DNA of 64,000 bases from Mucilaginibacter sp. PAMC 26640. GTDB taxonomy: Bacteria; Bacteroidota; Bacteroidia; Sphingobacteriales; Sphingobacteriaceae. The notes under the pieces were generated by a model, which saw nothing but the letters and a program-made list of their open reading frames with translations, was not told where the DNA came from and searched no databases. The position numbers and the translations under genes are program-made. Location: contig CP014773.1 of the NCBI GenBank assembly GCA_001596135.1, positions 3,968,001 to 4,032,000 on the forward strand. Reading direction: 5' to 3'. This document shows positions 44,942 to 51,961 of this stretch, in pieces. The number at the start of each line of letters is the position of its first letter. Within the stretch, counting starts at the first letter, position 1.

Positions 44942-45322
44942 GCGCAAAACGTTCTATCGCTGCTTCTCTCGGGGAGCGGAGGAAAGTCCGGGCAACGCAG
45001 AGCATCCTGCTTCCTAACGGGAAGGCGCCCGCAGCGGGCGACAGCAAGTGCCACAGAGAATATACCGCCTTGGCTTCGGTTGAGGTAAGGGTGAAAACGT
45101 GAGGTAAGAGCTCACGGCTTTTCCGGGCGACCGGGATCGCGGTAAACCTCAGGAGTTGAAAAACCAAATAGGTTCTGAAAGTGGAGCTGCTCGCTCCCGC
45201 CTTTCGCCTACGGCGAAACGTCAGAATGGGTAGGTTGATAGAACCTGCCGGCAACGGCAGGGCCAGATTAATGATAGAAATTCCCCACGGGGAGTACAGA
45301 ACCCGGCTTACAGGTTTGCAGC
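44942..45322 (+). ncRNA. rnpB: RNase P RNA (class A)
   Basis: The catalytic RNA that trims tRNA 5' leaders. Universal core segments are all present: GAGGAAAGTCCGGGC near the 5' end, CACAGAGAATATACCGCC, AGGGTGAAAACGTGAGGTAAGAGCTCACGG (given as key boxes GGTGAAA and GTAAGAGC), and ACAGAACCCGGCTTACAG near the 3' end. The closing P1 helix is GCAAAAC at 44944-44950 with GTTTGC at 45314-45319. Ends are approximate. A strong terminator follows at once. Confidence 0.97.
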
Positions 45323-45328
45323 TGTATT

Positions 45329-45355
45329 AAACCCCTCTCCGGAGGGGTTTTTTTC
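45329..45355 (+). terminator. Rho-independent terminator of rnpB
   Basis: A perfect 9-bp stem (AAACCCCTC and GAGGGGTTT, four-base loop) continuing into a T-run. Confidence 0.92.
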
Positions 45356-45534
45356 TTGGAAGTGATGGCGATTTGTTGAGTAAATACAATAGTTAAACCG
45401 GGACGAACCGCTCAATGATCGTATCATACCGGCTATTCGATATCCCTGCTGCATTAAATTACTGTTTAAAATACTATACATTTTTCTATATTAGCCGCAA
45501 ACATATTTACCTACAATCTGTTTCAAAAAAACAA

Positions 45535-46914
45535 ATGGCAAAAATTTTAATAATTGACGATGAGCGGTCTATCCGCAATACCCTGCGCGAAATTTTAGAA
45601 TACGAAGATTACGCTGTAGACGATATAGACAATGGTGTAGACGGCCTTGAACTGATTCGCAAAAATGATTATGACCTGGTCCTTTGCGATATTAAAATGA
45701 ATCGCATGGATGGCATGGAAGTGCTTACTGAAGGTTTAAACCTAAAGCCCGATCTGCCATTCATTATGATCTCCGGCCACGGCACGGTGGAAACCGCCGT
45801 TGAGGCCAGTAAAAAAGGCGCCTTTGATTTCATTTCAAAACCACCGGATCTGAACCGCCTGCTGATTACCGTACGTAACGCACTTGATCGCGGAAGTTTG
45901 GTTGTTGAAACTAAAGTACTTAAGCGCAAAGTAAGTAAGGTTCGCCCTATTCTTGGCGAATCGCAGGCAATTGTTAAAATAAAAGAAACGATAGAGCGGG
46001 TTGGACCTACCGATGCCCGTGTACTGGTTACCGGTGCAAATGGCGCCGGTAAGGAACTCGTAGCCCGCTGGCTTCACGAAAAATCTAACCGCAGCAATGG
46101 TCCTATTATCGAGGTAAACTGCGCGGCCATACCGTCGGAATTGATAGAGAGCGAACTTTTTGGCCATGAAAAGGGTTCATTTACCTCCGCCATCAAACAA
46201 CGTATTGGTAAATTTGAGTCGGCCAGTGGAGGTACTTTATTCCTGGATGAGATCGGCGATATGAGCCAGTCGGCACAGGCCAAAGTGCTGCGTGCTTTGC
46301 AGGAAAGTAAAATTACCCGTGTAGGCGGCGAAAAAGAAATAGATGTAGATGTTCGGGTTGTTGCGGCAACCAACAAGGATCTGTTAAAGGAAATTGAGGC
46401 CGGTAACTTCCGTATGGACTTGTACCACCGGTTAAGCGTTATCCTGATCCACGTACCACCGCTTACCGAACGCCGCGATGATATTGCCCTACTTACCCAG
46501 GCGTTTCTGGATGAGATCTGTAACGAGTATGGTATGCCAACGAAACGGATCTCCGATTCAGCTTTGGAGGCACTAAAAGCCCTGCCATGGACTGGTAACA
46601 TCCGTGAATTGCGTAATATGGTTGAACGCCTGATTATCCTGAGTGATAAAACGATCACCGACGGTGATGTAAAGGCATTTGCCAATCCATCGGCACCGGT
46701 TGCCATCACTGCAACTGCCGCTGCGGCCCCACAAACCGATTTTGATCAGTTTACAAACTTCCAGGAATACAAAGATTTTGCAGAACGCGAATACATCAAG
46801 TTCAAGCTGGAAAAAAATAATTGGAATGTATCTAAAACGGCAGATGATATTGACATTCAGCGAAGCCATTTATACAGTAAAATAGAGAAGTTCGGATTGA
46901 AACGCGGGGAATAA
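45535..46914 (+). CDS. NtrC-type sigma-54-dependent response regulator
   Basis: A 459-residue activator with receiver domain (phospho-acceptor Asp52 in LCDIKMNRMDG), central AAA+ domain and C-terminal Fis-type helix-turn-helix (NWNVSKTADDIDIQRSHLYSKI). Walker A reads GANGAGKE rather than the usual GESGTGKE, Walker B is intact (GGTLFLDEIGDM), and the sigma-54-contact loop GAFTGA reads GSFTSA (residues 214-219). The ATG at 45535 puts the KILIIDDE strand at the N-terminus. No kinase gene is adjacent; the GAF-PAS kinase at 29.5 kb is one of many possible partners. Confidence 0.92.
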   Translation: MAKILIIDDERSIRNTLREILEYEDYAVDDIDNGVDGLELIRKNDYDLVLCDIKMNRMDGMEVLTEGLNLKPDLPFIMISGHGTVETAVEASKKGAFDFISKPPDLNRLLITVRNALDRGSLVVETKVLKRKVSKVRPILGESQAIVKIKETIERVGPTDARVLVTGANGAGKELVARWLHEKSNRSNGPIIEVNCAAIPSELIESELFGHEKGSFTSAIKQRIGKFESASGGTLFLDEIGDMSQSAQAKVLRALQESKITRVGGEKEIDVDVRVVAATNKDLLKEIEAGNFRMDLYHRLSVILIHVPPLTERRDDIALLTQAFLDEICNEYGMPTKRISDSALEALKALPWTGNIRELRNMVERLIILSDKTITDGDVKAFANPSAPVAITATAAAAPQTDFDQFTNFQEYKDFAEREYIKFKLEKNNWNVSKTADDIDIQRSHLYSKIEKFGLKRGE

Positions 46915-46937
46915 TAATAGCGTTCAAAACAAATTGA

Positions 46938-46975
46938 AAAGGCTGCCAGATTTAAAATTGGCAGCCTTTTTTATT
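46938..46975 (+). terminator. Rho-independent terminator after the NtrC-type gene
   Basis: Arms AAAGGCTGCCA (46938-46948) and TGGCAGCCTTT (46959-46969) with a T-run. Confidence 0.92.
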
Positions 46976-47010
46976 TCTGTAAACGAATGCTGAGCAGTAG
47001 CGAAATAGTG

Positions 47011-47625
47011 CTATCCGCTATAGTTATAGGTTACCTTCACGCCGTTCTGTTTATTTAGTTTACTCATCACCTGTTCAACCTGCGTTTTACGCACCGAAAA
47101 TTTGATGCTGCAATTTAATTCAGACGTTTGTTCTAAAACCGCTAAGTGGTTCTCTTTTATGATACGCATCACATCATTCATTTGCGCGTAGCCGAAGATG
47201 ATGGTATAAATATCGTTAACGGTTTTTTCTATAATTGCTGCCTGCGATAATGCAGCTTCGGTTGTTAACTTGTAGGCATTGATCAATCCCGGCACGCCGA
47301 GTAAAGTACCTCCAAAATAACGTACTACTACAACCAATATATTAGTAAGGTCTTTAGACAGCAGCGTATTTAAAATTGGCCGGCCGGCTGTGCCTGATGG
47401 CTCGCCGTCGTCGTTCATACGAAATACAGACCGGTCGACACCCAATCGGATGGCCCAGCAATGATGGTTTGCTTTAGGGTGAAGCGCTTTTAACCGGGCC
47501 ACTATCGGCTTAATTTCGCTATCCGAGCTAATTGGATAGGCATAGGCCAAAAACTTGCTGCCACGGTCACTAAAAAGGCCCTCAGCAGGGGCGATAATGG
47601 TTTTATAAGTATCGTCGAACAGCAT
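47011..47625 (-). CDS. yigZ: YigZ/IMPACT family protein
   Basis: A 204-residue protein of the IMPACT/YigZ family, implicated in translation control but with no settled activity in bacteria. The first domain carries FLAYAYPISSDSEI, HHCWAIRLG and NDDGEPSGTAGRPIL; VVRYFGGTLLGVPGLINAY closes it; the C-terminal ~65 residues match the UPF0029 C-terminal domain. Its start shares one base with the stop of the EamA gene (47625), so translation is coupled. It is the last gene of ribD-EamA-yigZ. Confidence 0.93.
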   Translation of the reverse strand: MLFDDTYKTIIAPAEGLFSDRGSKFLAYAYPISSDSEIKPIVARLKALHPKANHHCWAIRLGVDRSVFRMNDDGEPSGTAGRPILNTLLSKDLTNILVVVVRYFGGTLLGVPGLINAYKLTTEAALSQAAIIEKTVNDIYTIIFGYAQMNDVMRIIKENHLAVLEQTSELNCSIKFSVRKTQVEQVMSKLNKQNGVKVTYNYSG

Positions 47626-48488
47626 TAATGTTTAGCGTAGGTAATGATAACAATAGCGATGATTGCCAATCCGATGCCAATTTTGTTTAAAAGGCTGAGC
47701 CTTTCCTTAAACACAACCAGCCCAACAATAGCACCCGCAGTAATAACACCTATGTTCATGGCAGAAAACACAACAGATGGATTTGCTGATAAAGCCTGGT
47801 GCGCCTTTAAGTAAAACAAAATGTTACCAAAATTAGCTACACCCAATATCAGGCCGAACATAATGTGCGGCCAGGAGATCCTTACCTTCTTCGAAACAAC
47901 CTGGTAGCACAAACCACTAAGAGCAATTAATAATGCCAGGATATAGATGAGAAATAACGAAGTGGTGTAGGGTACAGCTTTAAAAGCCGCAACCTGCTTA
48001 AACAGGATATCAATAGCGCCGTATCCACAAAAAACAACCACGAGGTAAATCCAGGCATTACTAACTACCTTGCGGTTGGCTGTTTGTTTTTGCCAGGGGA
48101 TGGAACATAATATTGCGGCAATCCCTATGACCATTCCGATAATCTTAAGTGGGGTAACAGGTTCACCAAACCAAAGGAAGGCAGCTAATAACGGTATAAA
48201 TAGTGATAACCTTTGTGCCACATCCGTACGCACTATACCAGCAATTCGTACCGATGATGCCATTATTAAAAATATAAGGGGAAGCAATACACCCACCGCA
48301 ACATACAAAGTTACTGGCGGTGCCTGTAGCGTTTGCAATTGTGGCTTAAAAAAGAACCAGGTCAGCGCTATGGCCATAAGATAATTCCAGGTAATGGCCT
48401 GGAATATATGAATACTGTACCGGCGTGCCAGTTTAAGTAATACCGATACCACAATACTGCAGCAAACACTTAAAAAAACGTATAACAT
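47625..48488 (-). CDS. EamA/DMT family transporter
   Basis: A 287-residue inner-membrane protein with ten helices in two EamA repeats, of the drug/metabolite transporter superfamily. The first repeat ends near GEPVTPLKIIGMVIGIAAILC, the second near KERLSLLNKIGIGLAIIAIVII. Substrate is unknown. It overlaps both yigZ and ribD by a single base, and the link with ribD allows a guess at flavin or purine export, but nothing in the sequence proves it. Confidence 0.88.
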   Translation of the reverse strand: MLYVFLSVCCSIVVSVLLKLARRYSIHIFQAITWNYLMAIALTWFFFKPQLQTLQAPPVTLYVAVGVLLPLIFLIMASSVRIAGIVRTDVAQRLSLFIPLLAAFLWFGEPVTPLKIIGMVIGIAAILCSIPWQKQTANRKVVSNAWIYLVVVFCGYGAIDILFKQVAAFKAVPYTTSLFLIYILALLIALSGLCYQVVSKKVRISWPHIMFGLILGVANFGNILFYLKAHQALSANPSVVFSAMNIGVITAGAIVGLVVFKERLSLLNKIGIGLAIIAIVIITYAKH

Positions 48489-49540
48489 CAGTTAGGCCTA
48501 TTATAAAATAATTGTAGTTGATCGGCACCTACGACAGATGTGCCGCCATTAGTACCACTTACCCTTGGTGCCGGTACGCCATCGGTTAAAACACTCCACC
48601 CGGTAAAAATACGCGCTTCATCCCATAATCCATCCTTTATAAACGAATTTAGTGTGTTTGCTCCGCCTTCGATAATAACCGACTGGATATCCTGCATATA
48701 CAATTGATACATGATGTACTGCGGTAAATAATGATCAAAGTTTTCCAGTGCGATATACTTTAGATTGCCGATGATGTCGGTTTTAATTTCGTTAAAAATC
48801 AGGGTTTCGGTGGTGCCATCAAAAATATTGAGCTGTTCACTCAGTTCCAGTGTTCGGTCTATTACAATACGTTTTGGAGATTTTCCCTCTGCAAGCCGCA
48901 CGTTAAGTTGGGGATTATCTACAAGCGCGGTGATCCTGCCCACAAGTATTGCATCCTCTTCTGCCCGCCACCGGTGTACCAATTTTTTAGCTTCGGGGCC
49001 TGTGATCCAGTATTGGCTGCCATCCGCAGGAGCAAAAAAGCCGTTGGCAGTTTGCGCCCATTTTAAAATAATGTAGGGCCTTTGCTTTTGCACCCGCGTA
49101 AAAAAACGCCGGTTGAGCCATTGGCATTCCTCCTCCAGCACACCTGTAACAATTTCTATTCCTGCGGCAATTAACTTTTCAATTCCTTTACCGTCTACCT
49201 GAGCAAATGGATCGCGGCAGCCTACCACCACTTTCGGGATTTGATGCTTAATGATAAGATCGGCGCAGGGCGGCGTTTTGCCGTAATGCGCACAGGGTTC
49301 CAATGATACGTAAATTGTAGACTGCGCCAACAACTCCGCATGATTTTGGTGGCTACTAATCACCATTTGAACAGCATTAACTTCCGCGTGTGCTTCGCCA
49401 TATTTGCGGTGGTAACCTTCACCAATAATCTTACCGTTGTGTACAATCACCGAGCCCACCATCGGGTTAGGGCTTACCGATCCTGCACCTAAGGCGGCTA
49501 ACTCCAGGCAGCGACGCATATATATTTGGTGTTGTGGCAT
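48488..49540 (-). CDS. ribD: Riboflavin biosynthesis deaminase/reductase RibD
   Basis: A bifunctional enzyme for the second and third steps of riboflavin synthesis. The N-terminal deaminase (about 1-145) has the zinc site HAEVNAV and PCAHYGKTPPC; the C-terminal reductase (about 150-350) has LKWAQTANGF near its start and IEGGANTLNSFI. The 350-residue length is normal. A perfect TACTTTTG box (49545-49552, minus strand) ends 4 nt before the ATG. The divergent prmC gene starts 33 bp away. Confidence 0.95.
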   Translation of the reverse strand: MPQHQIYMRRCLELAALGAGSVSPNPMVGSVIVHNGKIIGEGYHRKYGEAHAEVNAVQMVISSHQNHAELLAQSTIYVSLEPCAHYGKTPPCADLIIKHQIPKVVVGCRDPFAQVDGKGIEKLIAAGIEIVTGVLEEECQWLNRRFFTRVQKQRPYIILKWAQTANGFFAPADGSQYWITGPEAKKLVHRWRAEEDAILVGRITALVDNPQLNVRLAEGKSPKRIVIDRTLELSEQLNIFDGTTETLIFNEIKTDIIGNLKYIALENFDHYLPQYIMYQLYMQDIQSVIIEGGANTLNSFIKDGLWDEARIFTGWSVLTDGVPAPRVSGTNGGTSVVGADQLQLFYNRPN

Positions 49541-49544
49541 GCTA

Positions 49545-49552
49545 CAAAAGTA
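49545..49552 (-). promoter_or_regulatory. Bacteroidota -7 box abutting ribD
   Basis: TACTTTTG on the minus strand, an exact TAnnTTTG match, ends 4 nt before the ribD ATG. No good -33 TTG is seen. Confidence 0.45.
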
Positions 49553-49573
49553 GGTTTTATGTTACTTTGTTGC

Positions 49574-50470
49574 ATGAAAACTATTAAGGATGTATTCCTC
49601 AATTTTCACCGGGAGCTTGATGGGCTTTATGGATCACAGGAAACTGAAGCCATAACCCTTATGTTGCTGAGCGAGATATGCGATCTGTCGCGTGCAAAAA
49701 TAAAGGCATTTCCGGAGGATGATGTCCCTGCTGGGGCTCTTGAAAAACTTCCCCTGATGCTGAAAGAACTTAAAACTGGTAAACCGGTTCAATATATTTT
49801 GGGCAATACGGAGTTTTACGGTCTCCCCTTTTTAGTCAACCCGGCGGTGCTTATCCCCCGACCTGAAACGGAGGGACTTGTTCAATGGGTGTTATCAGCT
49901 TCCAACGGACAATCAGCAATTAGCAACCAGCATCCGGCGATATTAGATATTGGTACCGGGAGTGGTTGTATTGCCATCAGCATCAAGAAAAATATGCCGT
50001 TTGCAACCGTATCTGCCATTGATATATCCCCGGACGCTCTACGTACGGCTATGCAAAATGCGGTGATCAATGAAGCAGATGTGAATTTTATCCTTGCAGA
50101 TATTTTGCAAATCAAATCGGCAATTCATCAATCAAAATTCGACATCATCGTTAGCAATCCACCCTATGTTACACTTGCTGATAAAAGATTGATGCAATCC
50201 AACGTTACAGATTTTGAACCACACTCAGCATTGTTTGTTCCCGAGGATGACCCATTGCTGTTTTACCGGGTTATAGCTGATTTTGCGTTACAATACCTTT
50301 CTGATAATGGCTTATTGTTTTTTGAAATTAACGAAGCATTTGGCAAAGAAACAGTTGCACTACTAAACGATAGCGGCTTTACGGACATAGCGCTAAAACA
50401 AGATTTAAGCGGACGAGACCGGATGATCAAGGCTACAAAACCCCGTTATACTAAAAACGACGTTGGGTGA
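49574..50470 (+). CDS. prmC: Release factor glutamine methyltransferase PrmC
   Basis: Methylates the Gln of the GGQ motif in peptide release factors 1 and 2. The 298 residues include a small N-terminal helical domain, LIPRPETEGLVQWVL, the SAM loop LDIGTGSGCIAI (about 124-135) and the catalytic NPPY in FDIIVSNPPYV. The ATG at 49574 is chosen since the upstream in-frame ATGs overlap the ribD promoter and lack family resemblance. It converges on xerD with a 7-bp gap. Confidence 0.94.
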   Translation: MKTIKDVFLNFHRELDGLYGSQETEAITLMLLSEICDLSRAKIKAFPEDDVPAGALEKLPLMLKELKTGKPVQYILGNTEFYGLPFLVNPAVLIPRPETEGLVQWVLSASNGQSAISNQHPAILDIGTGSGCIAISIKKNMPFATVSAIDISPDALRTAMQNAVINEADVNFILADILQIKSAIHQSKFDIIVSNPPYVTLADKRLMQSNVTDFEPHSALFVPEDDPLLFYRVIADFALQYLSDNGLLFFEINEAFGKETVALLNDSGFTDIALKQDLSGRDRMIKATKPRYTKNDVG

Positions 50471-50477
50471 AGCCAAA

Positions 50478-51377
50478 TTAGTTACGGGGATGAAAAGCAA
50501 TAATGGTACTTTTCAAAAACTGCTTATCTAAATGCGTATAGATCTCTGTAGTGGTAATACTTTCATGACCCAGCATTTCCTGTACGGCGCGCAAATCGGC
50601 GCCACCTTCTACGAGGTGCGTTGCAAATGAATGCCTGAATGTGTGCGGACTGATATTTTTCTTCAGATTGGTAAATTCAGCCAATTCTTTTATCATCAAA
50701 AAAACGTATACCCTGCTTAATCGTTTCCCTCTGCGGTTAAGGAACACTAGATCTTCCTCCCCTTTTTGAACAGGCACATGTACACGTACCAATTCTATCC
50801 AGATCTTTAACGCCCGGATAGCCTCGCCGCCTATGGGCACCAATCGTTCCTTACTGCCCTTGCCTGTAACTTTAATAAATTCTATTTCGGTAAAAAGATT
50901 TGATAGCTTTAGTTCCGTTAGTTCTGATACCCGCAGCCCACAGCCATACAGTACTTCCAGCATGGCTTTGTTGCGCGGGCCCTCCGGGCGTGAAAGGTCA
51001 ATAGCTGCGATCATTTTGTTAATTTCCTCAACGCTCAATGTGTCCGGTAGTTTCCGGGTAATCTTGGGGGTTTCCAATAATTCGGAAGGATCAGATACGA
51101 TATAATCTTCCATTAACAGGTATTTGTAGAAAGCCTTAATGCCCGAAATTATCCTTGACTGCGTAGAAGGAATCATGCCCAATTCATTGATCCAAGCGAT
51201 AAAAGCCCGCAAATCTGTTAAAGAAAAATCTTTAGGTGATTTTTTATCTATTTGAAATTCAGCATATTGATAAAGTTTATCTAAATCTCTTGTGTATGCT
51301 TCTATAGAATTTGCGGCAAGGCTTCGCTCCAGTTTGAGATAAGCCTTAAAACCCTTTATTGCCGAGGCCCAGTTCAA
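50478..51377 (-). CDS. xerD: Tyrosine recombinase XerD/XerC
   Basis: A site-specific recombinase for resolving chromosome dimers at dif. The N-terminal core-binding SAM-like domain (about 1-95) precedes the catalytic domain with Arg in GCGLRVSELTEL, Lys in GKGSKERLVP, HTFRHSFATHLVEGGADLRAVQ (H-x-x-R) and LGHESITTTEIYTH with the nucleophile Tyr. The start is the TTG at 51377; a stop lies shortly upstream and there is no ATG before the conserved N-terminus. Its 299 residues and lack of cargo genes indicate the housekeeping enzyme rather than a mobile-element integrase. Confidence 0.92.
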   Translation of the reverse strand: MNWASAIKGFKAYLKLERSLAANSIEAYTRDLDKLYQYAEFQIDKKSPKDFSLTDLRAFIAWINELGMIPSTQSRIISGIKAFYKYLLMEDYIVSDPSELLETPKITRKLPDTLSVEEINKMIAAIDLSRPEGPRNKAMLEVLYGCGLRVSELTELKLSNLFTEIEFIKVTGKGSKERLVPIGGEAIRALKIWIELVRVHVPVQKGEEDLVFLNRRGKRLSRVYVFLMIKELAEFTNLKKNISPHTFRHSFATHLVEGGADLRAVQEMLGHESITTTEIYTHLDKQFLKSTIIAFHPRN

Positions 51378-51383
51378 TAGATT

Positions 51384-51412
51384 TTTGTTTTAATGTTTTA
51401 TACTTAAATTTG
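51384..51412 (+). promoter_or_regulatory. Promoter of aroQ abutting the start codon
   Basis: TTTG (51384-51387), a 17-nt spacer, then a perfect -7 box TAAATTTG (51405-51412), which ends 5 nt before the ATG. This predicts a leaderless or near-leaderless mRNA. Confidence 0.6.
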
Positions 51413-51417
51413 AACAA

Positions 51418-51846
51418 ATGAATATACAAATTATAAACGGCCCAAATTTAAACCTGCTTGGTGTACGTGAAAAATCCATTTACGGCAACGCAAGTTTTGA
51501 GGACTATTTAAAAGAATTGCAAAGCCATTTTTCAAACATCACCATTAATTACTACCAAAGTAATGTTGAAGGCGAAATTATAAATAAACTGCACGAAGTT
51601 GGCTTTAATAGTGATGGCATTGTGCTGAATGCCGGTGCCTACACGCATACTTCCATAGCCATTGCAGATGCAATTGCCGGAATTAAAACGCCGACAATCG
51701 AAGTTCATATTTCTAACGTATATAAGCGGGAAGAATTCAGACATACTTCTATGCTGGCAGCCAGCTGCAAGGGTGTTATAGCGGGTTTCGGTATGCACTC
51801 TTACAGGTTGGCGATAGAAAGTCTGCTATTAGATTATCAGACTTGA
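51418..51846 (+). CDS. aroQ: Type II 3-dehydroquinate dehydratase
   Basis: Third step of the shikimate pathway, dehydrating 3-dehydroquinate. The 142 residues are standard for the dodecameric type II enzyme. Seen are GPNLNLLGVREKSIYG (with the Arg and Tyr of the flexible active-site lid), LNAGAYTHTSIAIADA, and EVHISNVYKREEFRHTS holding the catalytic His. It is divergent from xerD with only 40 bp between. Confidence 0.96.
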   Translation: MNIQIINGPNLNLLGVREKSIYGNASFEDYLKELQSHFSNITINYYQSNVEGEIINKLHEVGFNSDGIVLNAGAYTHTSIAIADAIAGIKTPTIEVHISNVYKREEFRHTSMLAASCKGVIAGFGMHSYRLAIESLLLDYQT

Positions 51847-51961
51847 CCCGCAATCCAATTTGCCTGGATTTTTTTAAATGAATGAAGGTTAAAAAAAATA
51901 TTAATAAGACTTAATATAAACTGACCTCCATCCGAAATTCAATAACCGGTTGATATATAAA

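Noticed and set aside
46074..46709. 211-codon minus-strand open frame over the NtrC-type gene
   Set aside because: Antisense to a conserved AAA+ domain with no family resemblance of its own.
50478..51377. xerD considered as an integrase of a mobile element
   Set aside because: No attachment repeats, cargo or excisionase nearby; neighbours are housekeeping genes and the length fits XerC/XerD.
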